This document shows positions 1-6,381 of a DNA stretch of 7,572 bases, piece after piece. The DNA is from an uncultured Dialister sp. Lineage in GTDB: Bacteria > Bacillota > Negativicutes > Veillonellales > Dialisteraceae. Location of the stretch: contig NZ_UQKJ01000093.1 of assembly GCF_900541605.1 (NCBI RefSeq), forward strand, positions 1 through 7,572. Direction: 5' to 3'. The position numbers and the translations under genes were made by a program. Under the pieces are notes generated by a model. It saw only the letters and a program-made list of their open reading frames with translations, ran no database searches and was not told the origin of the DNA. How positions within the stretch are numbered: the first letter of the stretch is position 1; every line of letters starts with the position of its first letter.

Positions 1-100
1 GGACTGCTGCTTTAAATAGCTCGCTATTCGCGTCGGATTATTCCTTGTATTGCATAAAAATACAAGAGTATAATCGAACAACGATTTAATCAGCGCTTCC
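1..100 (-). mobile_element. Partial end of an IS5-like element or MITE
   Basis: Read on the minus strand, an 18-nt end at 100-83 begins GGAAGCGCTGATTAAATC and is preceded outside by CTAG (101-104). The right edge of the window has a near-copy, GGAAACGCTGATTTAATC, preceded by CTAA and pointing the other way (16 of 18 identical). Ends starting GG with a YTAR tetranucleotide next to them are the known pattern of IS5-group insertions; assigning this one to that group is inference. The interior is AT-rich and holds a long imperfect hairpin: 36-41 pairs with 70-75, and 44-51 with 59-66. No transposase is visible because the element runs off the window. Confidence 0.4.
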
Positions 101-124
101 CTAGCGCTTTCCACTACATTTTCC

Positions 125-153
125 TTGACAAAAATCCATTCTCTTCGTATAAT
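125..153 (+). promoter_or_regulatory. Consensus sigma-A promoter of rpmF
   Basis: TTGACA at 125-130 and TATAAT at 148-153 are separated by exactly 17 bp, a perfect match to the housekeeping consensus. Transcription should begin near 160, giving a leader of about 90 nt before rpmF. The leader holds two small hairpins, CGTAC/GTACG (187-191 with 198-202) and CGGC/GCCG (217-220 with 227-230). The promoter lies just outside the insertion-like end at the left edge. Confidence 0.9.
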
Positions 154-251
154 GATGAAGTTGATAATTTTATCTACCCAGCTTGTCGTACATTAAAGTA
201 CGTAAAAGCAATCAAGCGGCATTACGGCCGATAGGTAAGGAGGTGCTAAGA

Positions 252-437
252 ATGCCGGTTCCGAAGACAAAAAGTTCTAGATCCCGTCGCGACAAGAGAC
301 GTGCAAATTGGAAGCTGACTGTTCCGGGTCTCGTGGAATGCCCACAGTGCCATGCACTGAAAAAACCTCATCATGTATGCCCTGTATGCGGTTACTATAA
401 AGGCAAACAGATCGTCAGCAAGACTGTTGAAGAATAA
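252..437 (+). CDS. rpmF: 50S ribosomal protein L32
   Basis: This small protein of the large ribosomal subunit is 61 residues long, a normal length for the zinc-binding form of bL32. It starts MPVPKTKSSRSRRDKRRANW, the typical basic N-terminus, and has a zinc ribbon made by C30-C33 and C43-C46. The ATG at 252 is preferred because TAAGGAGGT (236-244) sits 7 nt upstream; the frame is open to a TTG at 183, but that extension resembles no L32 and has no ribosome binding site. The gene has its own promoter and terminator and is monocistronic here. In many Firmicutes rpmF follows a yceD-type gene and precedes plsX or fapR; neither neighbour is present in this window. Confidence 0.97.
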   Translation: MPVPKTKSSRSRRDKRRANWKLTVPGLVECPQCHALKKPHHVCPVCGYYKGKQIVSKTVEE

Positions 438-446
438 TGGATAAAG

Positions 447-477
447 AAACGTTTCCTGCAGGGGAAGCGTTTTTTTA
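447..477 (+). terminator. Rho-independent terminator of rpmF
   Basis: A 10-bp stem (447-456 with 463-472, one G-U pair) closes a 6-nt loop and runs into a run of seven T at 470-476. It begins 10 nt after the rpmF stop codon. Confidence 0.9.
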
Positions 478-542
478 TTGTCCATAATTATCCGGTTTAT
501 CTGAGTAACCACTGGAATAGACACTCCGCCATAAAAGAAAAC

Positions 543-576
543 GCTGCAGGCAGAATCATCGGATTTCTGCCTCAGC
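543..576. terminator. Strong intergenic hairpin, possible terminator or insulator
   Basis: GCTG-C-AGGCAGAA (543-555) pairs with TTCTGCCTCAGC (565-576) over 12 bp with one bulged C. On the plus strand only a weak T-run follows (CTCTTTT at 583-589). On the minus strand the stem is followed by GTTTTCTTTT, so it would stop leftward transcription better. No minus-strand gene lies immediately to its right. The rest of the rpmF-transporter gap holds only the promoter at 615-623. Confidence 0.4.
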
Positions 577-614
577 CTGAAGCTCTTTTGTATGTGGTAT
601 CTCCTCTTGAAGTA

Positions 615-623
615 TGCTATAAT
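615..623 (+). promoter_or_regulatory. Extended -10 promoter of the transporter operon
   Basis: TGCTATAAT is a perfect extended -10 (TGnTATAAT). The position 17 bp upstream (595-600, TGGTAT) is a poor -35, as is common for extended -10 promoters. The predicted leader of about 110 nt has no T-box motif and no Trp-rich leader peptide, so control by the Trp T-box known for streptococcal trpXYZ is not visible here. Confidence 0.6.
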
Positions 624-741
624 TATCGCAAGTTCATAGCAAAAATTCATGGTTCCCATTTTTTCAAGGATGGTTTGCATAGTAGGTGAAGATAAACGGG
701 ATTTGGATGTTTGCTAAATTAAAAAAGGGAGGAACAGTAGA

Positions 742-1746
742 ATGGCAGGAGGTAAATGGAAGAAGATTCTGGCCGCCGGTTTGTGCGGCCTTTTGGCAGC
801 TGGCGTATTTGCAGGCTGCGGAAACAGTCAGGGCGGCTCCGGCAGTGGAAGCTCCGGCGGCAAAATGAAGGTGGGTGTTGTGCAGATTGTGCAGCATCCG
901 GCACTGGATTCCGCCAACAAGGGCTTCGTGGATGCTCTGGATGAAGCGGGATTGAAGGATAAGGTGGAAATTGACCAGCAGAATGCCCAGGGTGACCAGT
1001 CCAATCTGAAGGCCATAGCAAACCGCTACGTTTCCGGCAACTATAACCTGATTTGTGCCATCTCCACACCGGCGGCCCAGGCTATGGCCAATGCCACCGA
1101 TAAGATTCCGATTATCTGCACCGCTATTTCTGATTTTGAAAATGCGAAGCTCATGAAATCGGAAAAAGCACCGGACAGCAATGTCACTGGCACCAATGAC
1201 CGGGGCCCCATTGATAAGCAGGTGGCACTGATTAAAGAAATCCAGCCGAATGTGAAGAAAATCGGTATTATTTACAATTCCAGTGAAATCAATTCGGTGG
1301 TCCAGGCTAAGCATCTGAAAGAGAACTGCCAGCCTCTTGGCATTGATGTAGTAGAACTTACAGTAAATTCCGTGAACGATGTACAGCAGGTGGCAGAAGG
1401 TTTCCTGGGAGGCAAAGTAGACGCTATCTATGTGCCTACGGATAATATTATCGCCTCCTCCATTCCTACACTTATGGCTGTGGCCAACAGGGAAAAGATT
1501 CCGGTTTATGGCGCAGAAGTAGGTCATGTAAAGAATGGTGTCCTGGCATCGGAGTCCATCAGCTTCTACGATATCGGCCATCGGGCTGGCCAGATGGCTG
1601 CAGAAATTCTGAAGGGAAATAAGACCGTGAAAGATTTCCCTGTGGAAGGTGCCGATAAAACGAAACTTTACATCAATAAGAATGAAATGGAAACTCTGGG
1701 AATCAAGATTCCCCAGGAAGTGCTTGACAGGGCAGAAATGATCTGA
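742..1746 (+). CDS. ABC transporter substrate-binding lipoprotein, TrpX-like (PF04392)
   Basis: This is an extracytoplasmic binding protein that delivers its ligand to the permease and ATPase encoded downstream. It has 334 residues. A signal peptide with a KWKK positive start and a hydrophobic core ends in a lipobox-type FAGC (C26), though F at -3 is less usual than L or V. A Gly/Ser linker (31-40) follows, then a two-lobed domain. Family motifs are GVVQIVQHPALD (45-56), STPAAQA (108-114), GIIYNSSEINSVVQ (175-188), YVPTDN (230-235) and the YINKNEMETLGI end (310-321). Characterised relatives such as streptococcal TrpX bind aromatic amino acids, so tryptophan or a similar ligand is the best guess, not shown here. 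The ATG at 742 has GGGAGG at 727-732. First gene of the operon. Confidence 0.9.
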   Translation: MAGGKWKKILAAGLCGLLAAGVFAGCGNSQGGSGSGSSGGKMKVGVVQIVQHPALDSANKGFVDALDEAGLKDKVEIDQQNAQGDQSNLKAIANRYVSGNYNLICAISTPAAQAMANATDKIPIICTAISDFENAKLMKSEKAPDSNVTGTNDRGPIDKQVALIKEIQPNVKKIGIIYNSSEINSVVQAKHLKENCQPLGIDVVELTVNSVNDVQQVAEGFLGGKVDAIYVPTDNIIASSIPTLMAVANREKIPVYGAEVGHVKNGVLASESISFYDIGHRAGQMAAEILKGNKTVKDFPVEGADKTKLYINKNEMETLGIKIPQEVLDRAEMI

Positions 1747-1765
1747 CAATAAAGGGTCCATGATG

Positions 1766-1797
1766 AGGGTAACTTCCGATATTCCGGGAGTTACCCT
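1766..1797 (+). promoter_or_regulatory. Intra-operon hairpin between the two binding-protein genes
   Basis: A 13-bp stem with one G-T pair (1766-1778 with 1785-1797) has a 6-nt loop and lies 20 nt after the first binding-protein stop. Only TCTCTATGGG follows, with no T-run, so it is not a standard terminator. Such hairpins often protect the 3' end of an upstream message or reduce read-through, which would give more first binding protein than membrane components. That role is inferred. Confidence 0.6.
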
Positions 1798-1838
1798 TCT
1801 CTATGGGATCTTGTTTGTAAGGGAAAGGGTATGTAGTT

Positions 1839-2873
1839 GTGGCTTCTAAACTGAAACAGCTTTGGTGGTTAATGCTTATTTTTGCGGTCTGCAATGTGAT
1901 AATGGCTGTCCTTTTATATCAGTCTTCTACGGCAGAGCCCCAGGAGGAAGACGTGGCGCCGATTGCTGCGAAAGATTCCTATTCAGTAGGTATTCTGCAG
2001 TCCGATAATCTTCCGGAGCAGGATAAGATGACTGCCGGTGTTCTGGCAGCCCTGGAAGCAGAGGGCTATAAGAAAAATGTAAAGCTGGAAATCATCAAAG
2101 CCGATGGCAATGACAAGAAACTGGAAGCAGCAGCTAAGAAATTTGCAAGAACAAAAAAGGACATGATCATCGCCGTAGGTACAGATTCCGCCAAAGAAGC
2201 GGCGAAAGTGACGAAGAGCATTCCGGTGGTTGGCGTTGGGGTGATGAACTTCAAAAGGGATAAGGCTTTTGCGGATCACCAGAACTTTACCGGAATTTCC
2301 GATAACCCGCCGGTGCTGAACCAGATCAGCATGGCCCGTCGCTGTTTCTCTGTGAGCAAGTTGGGAATTCTTTATAATCCCCAGGACCAGGCCTCTGTGC
2401 TTCAGGTAGAAATCCTTCGGGACGTGGCGGAGCGGAAGGGACTTCATCTCTATGAAGTAGCTTTTTCTCCTGATAAGCTGGCAGCTCCCCAAATTGATAA
2501 GCTCGTTGGCCATGTGACAGCCCTTTATGTACCGGAAGATGGAGATGTGCTTGCCCATTTTGATGAAATCGTGAAGATGATGAATGCTGCCGGCATTCCT
2601 ATCATCGGGGAACAGGCGGAAATGGTACGGAGAGGAGCAGTTCTTTCTGTATCTCCCAGCTATTACCGGATGGGTTTCTCGGGCGGACGAATTGCGGCAA
2701 AACTGCTGAAAGGAGATCTTATCCCGTCAGATATGCCCATTGTCCATCAGTCGGATCCGGATATTGTGATTAACATGAAGGAAGTCAACCTTCTGAATAT
2801 CCCGCTTCCTGGAGACCTGTGGCAGAGAGCACGGAAATTGTATCTCTATGACGGACAGCCTGCAAGACCCTGA
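1839..2873 (+). CDS. Second, diverged PF04392 binding protein with N-terminal membrane anchor
   Basis: This 344-residue paralogue of the preceding gene keeps the same fold order: SVGILQSDNLPEQD (49-62), AVGTDSAKEA (112-121), LGILYNPQDQASVLQ (175-189), YVPEDGD (230-236), GIPIIGEQAEMV (252-263) and AAKLLKGD (286-293). Several positions that are N/S/T/D in the first protein differ (YNSSEINS becomes YNPQDQAS, PTDN becomes PEDG), so its ligand or function may differ. The N-terminus has one hydrophobic helix (about 8-27) and no lipobox (the only Cys there, C18, follows V), suggesting a signal anchor or an ordinary signal peptide. The GTG at 1839 is chosen because GGGAAAGGG (1821-1829) lies 9 nt upstream; the in-frame ATG at 1872 has no SD and would cut the helix. 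It starts 92 bp after the first gene. Confidence 0.85.
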   Translation: MASKLKQLWWLMLIFAVCNVIMAVLLYQSSTAEPQEEDVAPIAAKDSYSVGILQSDNLPEQDKMTAGVLAALEAEGYKKNVKLEIIKADGNDKKLEAAAKKFARTKKDMIIAVGTDSAKEAAKVTKSIPVVGVGVMNFKRDKAFADHQNFTGISDNPPVLNQISMARRCFSVSKLGILYNPQDQASVLQVEILRDVAERKGLHLYEVAFSPDKLAAPQIDKLVGHVTALYVPEDGDVLAHFDEIVKMMNAAGIPIIGEQAEMVRRGAVLSVSPSYYRMGFSGGRIAAKLLKGDLIPSDMPIVHQSDPDIVINMKEVNLLNIPLPGDLWQRARKLYLYDGQPARP

Positions 2874-2931
2874 TGAATTACTGGAAGTATAGTAGAATAG
2901 AATCTGAATTATACAGAAGAAAGGGAATAAA

Positions 2932-3813
2932 ATGGTAGATTTGGCAATTTCCACGGTTGCCCAGGGCCTTATGTGGTCCATTCTGGCAATCGGTGTATTT
3001 CTTTCATTCCGGGTACTGGACGTACCGGATATGACCTGTGAAGGAAGCTTTCCCCTGGGAGGGGCCATTGCGGCTTCCCTGATTGCTTCAGGATCCTCTC
3101 CATGGGTGGCTATTGTAGCCGGTGCCGTTGGAGGCCTGGTTGCCGGTACTGTTACCGGTATCTTATATACAAAATTGAAGATACCAGCCATTCTGGCCGG
3201 TATCCTGACCATGATTGCTCTCTATTCCATTAACCTTCACATTATGGGAAAAGCCAATATTTCCCTGCTTCGGGTAGATACTGTATTTTCTACCACTGCC
3301 CATATGCTCCATGTGAGTCAGTCTGTGGCAGCCTTTCTGGTGCCGGCTGTACTGATGATTATTATCTCCGCCTTTATTTACTGGTTTTTCGGTACAGAAC
3401 TGGGCATGTGCATCCGGGCTACCGGTTTCAATCCACAGATGGTTCGGGCCCAGGGCGTCAATACGGATACCATGATCATTATGGGCCTCTTTATTTCTAA
3501 CGCCCTTATTGGCCTCTGCGGTGCTGTGGTGGCACAAAATAATGGTTTTGCCGATGTGGGCATGGGTATCGGTACCATCGTCATCGGCCTGGCTTCCGTT
3601 ATTATTGGTGAAGTTATTCTTGGTGCCGATAGCTTTTCTGCATCTCTTCTGGCCGTGGTGGTAGGATCTATCCTGTACCGTGTGGTCATTGCCATCGTCC
3701 TGTACCTCGGCATGCCGCCGAATGACCTGAAACTGTTTACCGCCATCCTCGTCATGCTGGCTCTGGCAGCCCCCATGGTAAAGGGTAAGATTAATATCGG
3801 AAAGGCGGGCTGA
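2932..3813 (+). CDS. ABC transporter permease, TrpY-like (BPD_transp_2 family)
   Basis: This membrane subunit forms the translocation path for the substrate delivered by the upstream binding proteins. The 293 residues contain about eight hydrophobic segments, roughly 10-28, 42-54, 57-78, 85-103, 132-153, 180-202, 211-232 and 237-284 (the last probably two helices). The cytoplasmic loop GTELGMCIRATGFNPQMVRA (154-173) matches the conserved RAxGxNxxxxRxxG coupling motif that contacts the ATPase in branched-chain-amino-acid-type permeases. The start FRVLDVPDMTCEGSFPLGG (26-44) is typical of the permeases paired with PF04392 binding proteins. ATG 2932 has AAAGGG (2920-2925) upstream. It lies 58 bp after the second binding-protein gene and 2 bp before the ATPase gene. 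No second permease gene is present. Confidence 0.92.
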   Translation: MVDLAISTVAQGLMWSILAIGVFLSFRVLDVPDMTCEGSFPLGGAIAASLIASGSSPWVAIVAGAVGGLVAGTVTGILYTKLKIPAILAGILTMIALYSINLHIMGKANISLLRVDTVFSTTAHMLHVSQSVAAFLVPAVLMIIISAFIYWFFGTELGMCIRATGFNPQMVRAQGVNTDTMIIMGLFISNALIGLCGAVVAQNNGFADVGMGIGTIVIGLASVIIGEVILGADSFSASLLAVVVGSILYRVVIAIVLYLGMPPNDLKLFTAILVMLALAAPMVKGKINIGKAG

Positions 3814-3815
3814 GT

Positions 3816-4604
3816 ATGCTTAAAGTTACGGATATCAGCAAGACATTTTTCAAAGGAACCACCAATGAAAAGAAGGCGCTGAACCATCTTTCCCTCACAC
3901 TGAATGATGGCGATTTCTGCACCGTCATCGGAAGCAATGGCGCCGGTAAGAGTACCCTTCTGAACTCCATTGCCGGTGCCTACATTCCCGATAGTGGTAC
4001 CATCGAAATCAATGGCACCGATGTGACAAAGGTCAGTGAATACAAGAGAGCCAAATATATTGGCCGCGTATTTCAGGACCCTCTGAAAGGGACAGCTGCA
4101 GGTATGCAGGTGGAAGAAAACCTTATCATTGCTTCCCGTCGGGGAGAAAGCCGTAGGCTTCGCTGGGCCTTTTCCGGCGGGGATCATGAAAAATTCCGGG
4201 AAATGGTGGCCCGTCTGGATTTGGGACTGGAAGACCGGCTTACTACAAGAATTGGTCTCCTCTCCGGTGGCCAGCGTCAGGCCCTGACTCTCCTCATGGC
4301 TACCCTGAAAAAGCCGGACATCCTTCTTTTGGATGAACCGACGGCAGCACTTGATCCGAAGACCGCATCCAAAGTGCTGAAGATTACCGATGAAATTGTC
4401 CATGAACAGCACCTGACTACCCTTATGATTACTCATAACATGCGGGATGCCCTGAAATATGGCAACCGCCTCATTATGATGAATAGCGGTACAATTATTG
4501 CAGATTATACGCCGGAAGAAAAGCAGAAACTTACCATTGATGACCTGCTGAAAAAATTTGAAGAAAACTCCGGAGCCATGAGCGACCGGGTACTTCTGGG
4601 ATAA
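3816..4604 (+). CDS. ABC transporter ATP-binding protein, TrpZ-like
   Basis: This cytoplasmic ATPase subunit powers the importer. It has 262 residues and all motifs intact: Walker A GSNGAGKST (39-47), Q-loop Q87, signature LSGGQ (149-153), Walker B ILLLDE (169-174), D-loop ALD (178-180) and switch His207 (MITHNM). The stretch from 87 to 120 (FQDPLKGTAAGMQVEENL, then a basic RRGESRRLRW segment) is typical of the ATPases paired with TrpX-like binding proteins. The gene starts 2 bp after the permease stop, with GGAAAGGCGGG (3799-3809) as its SD region inside the permease coding end, so the two are probably translationally coupled. Last gene of the operon, ending at a terminator. Confidence 0.95.
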   Translation: MLKVTDISKTFFKGTTNEKKALNHLSLTLNDGDFCTVIGSNGAGKSTLLNSIAGAYIPDSGTIEINGTDVTKVSEYKRAKYIGRVFQDPLKGTAAGMQVEENLIIASRRGESRRLRWAFSGGDHEKFREMVARLDLGLEDRLTTRIGLLSGGQRQALTLLMATLKKPDILLLDEPTAALDPKTASKVLKITDEIVHEQHLTTLMITHNMRDALKYGNRLIMMNSGTIIADYTPEEKQKLTIDDLLKKFEENSGAMSDRVLLG

Positions 4605-4606
4605 GA

Positions 4607-4652
4607 AAAGGACTGAGAGAAACCTGATTTCTCCCAGTCCTTTGTCATTTTT
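4607..4652. terminator. Bidirectional terminator between convergent genes
   Basis: AAAGGACTG (4607-4615) pairs with CAGTCCTTT (4635-4643); after one A/C mismatch, GAGAAA (4617-4622) pairs with TTTCTC (4628-4633), with a 5-nt loop. On the plus strand a T-run follows at 4648-4652; on the minus strand the stem runs into TTTTCTTAT. It starts 3 nt after the ATPase stop and can also end the minus-strand transcript from 5608. Confidence 0.85.
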
Positions 4653-4861
4653 ATGGTTTTGGAATTTTCCCACAGCCCGGTTCTTTAATTCCGGGTAATG
4701 TCCCGGCTTTCTTCCCAAACAGCAGTTTTTTAGCTCTCGATTCGCGGGAACTGTACGAGGGACGGATTGGGACTGCGTGTACGTAGAAACCTGGAGAGAT
4801 CGAATTATGATATTTAGGGCTAATAGTACCGTTCTTTTCTTTCTCGGCCTCGATTTCAATC
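4651..4861 (-). pseudogene. Open +1 frame downstream of the unknown gene; possible displaced C-terminus
   Basis: This stretch separates the minus-strand gene's stop codon (4864-4862) from the terminator. Skipping one T in the context TGG-TAA-G enters a frame that stays open for about 70 codons, with residues beginning KIEIEAEKEKNGTISPKYHN, then becoming basic and Pro-rich. Its stop TAA (4653-4651) touches the terminator hairpin, the spacing expected for a real gene end. The frame has no ATG, GTG or TTG start, so it could only be read by frameshifting or be a decayed tail. Against it, another minus-strand frame is also open here, so chance is possible. The same DNA holds competing GC hairpins: CCGGG (4691-4695) can pair with CCCGG at 4676-4680 or at 4702-4706. 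Confidence 0.35.
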
Positions 4862-5608
4862 TTACCATTCCATATCCGTCATGTCATTGTCATTGTCTTC
4901 TATCAGCTTTTTCCAGGAGTACTTCGAAACATTTTCCGGCTCCACCATTTCTCCATTTCTGGATACAAAGATATAGACCTGCTTCAAGTCATCTAAATTC
5001 ATAGGAGCGATGGTATCCGATTTTTCATCGTAGACACCGGTGATAGCGAAGAGTTCATCCAGAAAGAGAAAATTTCCGTCCTCATCTTCCACGCACACCG
5101 TGCCGATATCTTCGTCGATGGCATTGAACGAATTATCACAGTACCAGACGGTATAGTGGTTGCCGCAGATATTGAGAGGTAAATGGTATACCTGCTCAGC
5201 TTTGTCAAAGGTCAATTCCTTCAGTCCCTTGACAGGATGGTGGGGGTCCATGGGGCGCACAAAATTTTGGGGATCATAGATTTCCATGGAATCGTACAGA
5301 TAAAAAATGAGGACATCTTTACTCTCCGGTATAAAACCATCCAGACAGTGGGTAAGGATTTTCACCTGCTTTTTTAGGAGCCATACCTTTTCTTCCTCAT
5401 AAACTGCTTTTACTTCTTTGGATATGTTTTTATCTTTCAGGATGGCATTGATCTGCTTCAGCCTTGGGTCATCATATGTCTTAACGTCCTTCATGGAGAA
5501 TACATCATGACTGTTTAAAAATCCATCGGCTTCCTTTTGGATGGACTGGTACAACTTCCGAAGGTCACTGGCTTTCCTGCTTATTTCAGAAATGCCTACA
5601 ACTTTCAT
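4862..5608 (-). CDS. Protein of unknown function, 248 aa
   Basis: I do not recognise a family. The protein looks soluble: there is no signal peptide and no long hydrophobic segment. The N-terminal third is charged and probably helical (for example KEVKAVYEEEKVWLLKKQVK at 65-84). The remainder reads as mixed strand and helix with acidic patches (VCVEDEDGNFLFLDELF, 171-187), and the end is Asp/Asn-rich (EDNDNDMTDMEW). No catalytic motif or Cys pair stands out. The start is well supported: AAAGGAG (5621-5615) is 6 nt from the ATG. It is transcribed divergently from rpsO and convergently with the transporter operon. An open +1 frame continues past the stop to 4651, so the present 3' end may be a frameshift product. 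Confidence 0.8.
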   Translation of the reverse strand: MKVVGISEISRKASDLRKLYQSIQKEADGFLNSHDVFSMKDVKTYDDPRLKQINAILKDKNISKEVKAVYEEEKVWLLKKQVKILTHCLDGFIPESKDVLIFYLYDSMEIYDPQNFVRPMDPHHPVKGLKELTFDKAEQVYHLPLNICGNHYTVWYCDNSFNAIDEDIGTVCVEDEDGNFLFLDELFAITGVYDEKSDTIAPMNLDDLKQVYIFVSRNGEMVEPENVSKYSWKKLIEDNDNDMTDMEW

Positions 5609-5654
5609 TGTTTGCTCCTTTCATTTATCAACACTGCTGTTCACTCTGACTCCA

Positions 5655-5660
5655 TTATAT
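5655..5660 (-). promoter_or_regulatory. -10 element of the minus-strand unknown gene
   Basis: TATAAT reads on the minus strand about 47 nt before the ATG at 5608. The -35 position (CTGTTT at 5683-5678, 17-bp spacer) matches poorly, so only the -10 is convincing. Confidence 0.45.
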
Positions 5661-5730
5661 GGAATAATGATAGAAAAAACAGCCTATTCCGGGAAATTCT
5701 ACAGAATCGATATTAATATTTATATGCCCC

Positions 5731-5759
5731 TTGCATTGATCACTCATAGCCGGTATAAT
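5731..5759 (+). promoter_or_regulatory. Promoter of rpsO
   Basis: TTGCAT (5731-5736) and TATAAT (5754-5759) are 17 bp apart. The -10 is perfect and the -35 keeps its TTG core. Transcription should start near 5766, leaving a structured leader of about 78 nt before rpsO. Confidence 0.75.
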
Positions 5760-5773
5760 AGCAAAGGTACGAA

Positions 5774-5817
5774 CTGTATCTCAGTCCGGCGCATCTCCGG
5801 CGCAGACCTTGATACAG
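5774..5817 (+). promoter_or_regulatory. Structured rpsO leader, candidate S15 autoregulatory site
   Basis: CTGTATC (5774-5780) pairs perfectly with GATACAG (5811-5817). The enclosed 30 nt contain a direct repeat of TCCGGCGCA (5785-5793 and 5796-5804), which allows alternative inner hairpins: CCGG with CCGG, GCGC with GCGC, or GTC with GAC. S15 is known to repress its own translation in several bacteria through leader structures that mimic its rRNA site and differ between lineages. The structure is seen; the autoregulation is inferred from those cases. Confidence 0.5.
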
Positions 5818-5843
5818 CAATTTATTTATTTTAGGAGGCTATT

Positions 5844-6113
5844 ATGTTAACAGCTGAAGCAAAAAAAGAAATCATTGAAAAGTATGCCGTTCATGAAGGC
5901 GACACCGGATCTCCGGAAGTCCAGATTGCTATTCTCTCCAAAAGAATCGCTCTCCTCACCGAACATCTGAAATCCCACAAAAAGGATCATCATTCCCGCC
6001 GCGGACTGCTGAAGATGGTCGGCCAGCGTAGAAACATGCTGGACTATCTCCGCCGCAAAGACATTGAACGTTACAGAGCACTGGGAGAAAAACTCGGCCT
6101 GCGCCTGAAATAA
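5844..6113 (+). CDS. rpsO: 30S ribosomal protein S15
   Basis: This primary 16S rRNA-binding protein of the small subunit is 89 residues long, the standard S15 length. Hallmarks are HEGDTGSPEVQIA (17-29), TEHLKSHKKDHHSRRGLL (39-56), LDYLRRKD (66-73) with the ERY that follows, and the LGLR end. The ATG at 5844 has AGGAGG (5833-5838) 5 nt upstream. It has its own promoter, a structured leader and a strong terminator, so it is monocistronic. In many bacteria pnp (polynucleotide phosphorylase) follows rpsO; here a convergent DUF4236 gene follows instead. Confidence 0.98.
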   Translation: MLTAEAKKEIIEKYAVHEGDTGSPEVQIAILSKRIALLTEHLKSHKKDHHSRRGLLKMVGQRRNMLDYLRRKDIERYRALGEKLGLRLK

Positions 6114-6125
6114 GATTTCAAGAAG

Positions 6126-6153
6126 AAAGACTGCCTGCTGGCAGTCTTTTTTT
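6126..6153 (+). terminator. Rho-independent terminator of rpsO
   Basis: A perfect 10-bp stem, AAAGACTGCC (6126-6135) with GGCAGTCTTT (6140-6149), has the loop TGCT and a seven-T tail (6147-6153). It starts 12 nt after the rpsO stop. Confidence 0.95.
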
Positions 6154-6174
6154 ATTAGGACTGAGGAATGGTGG

Positions 6175-6215
6175 TGTGCGGTGATCCACTTTCCCTTTAC
6201 ATGTGGCGGCGCACA
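6175..6215 (+). other. Isolated two-part hairpin before repeat copy 1
   Basis: TGTGCG (6175-6180) pairs with CGCACA (6210-6215), and inside it CCAC (6186-6189) pairs with GTGG (6203-6206). It lies between the rpsO terminator and the first repeat copy and may be the 5' part of the same structured element. No gene is visible from 6154 to 6448 on either strand. Confidence 0.3.
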
Positions 6216-6243
6216 AATTGGGAAGTACCGTCTTAGTATGTCT

Positions 6244-6370
6244 GGCAACGGCTTTGCTGCAGATGGAATACTAATGACTCTACACGAGGATTAGAGGTGG
6301 TAATGAATTCGGTCTGAAGGACCCATTCAGCTCAAGGGTAAAGGTTCGATGCTCCTACATATTCGAACTT
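6244..6370 (+). repeat. Diverged direct repeat, copy 1
   Basis: Block A (6244-6285) matches 7156-7197 at 36 of 42 positions. Block B (6317-6336) matches 7364-7383 at 14 of 20, and both copies have GGTCTG or GGTTTG just upstream. The blocks are 31 nt apart here and 166 nt apart in copy 2. After block B a hairpin with an 8-bp stem forms (6342-6349 with 6363-6370, one G-T pair). No ribosome binding site or full-length ORF explains it. Confidence 0.6.
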
Positions 6371-6381
6371 CAGTCTGTTAC

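Noticed and set aside
183..251. An N-terminal extension of L32 from a TTG codon
   Set aside because: The internal ATG at 252 has a perfect SD and gives the normal L32 start; the extension resembles nothing in the family.
649..717. A 22-codon leader ORF before the transporter operon
   Set aside because: It has no SD, no run of Trp or other regulatory codons, and no attenuator hairpin after it.
664..1761. A 365-codon open frame on the minus strand
   Set aside because: It is the shadow of the TrpX-like gene, which has an SD, a signal peptide and all family motifs.
3378..4868. A 496-codon open frame on the minus strand
   Set aside because: It lies antisense to the intact permease and ATPase genes, has no good ribosome binding site and reads as low-complexity shadow sequence.
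6290..6310. AGAGGTGGTAATGA resembling a T-box core
   Set aside because: The core sequence and antiterminator/terminator pair are missing, and no downstream gene lies on that strand.
6328..6370. tRNA-like motifs AGCTCAAGGGTAAAG and GGTTCGA
   Set aside because: The D-stem and acceptor cannot be closed and no anticodon arm fits, so this is not a tRNA.
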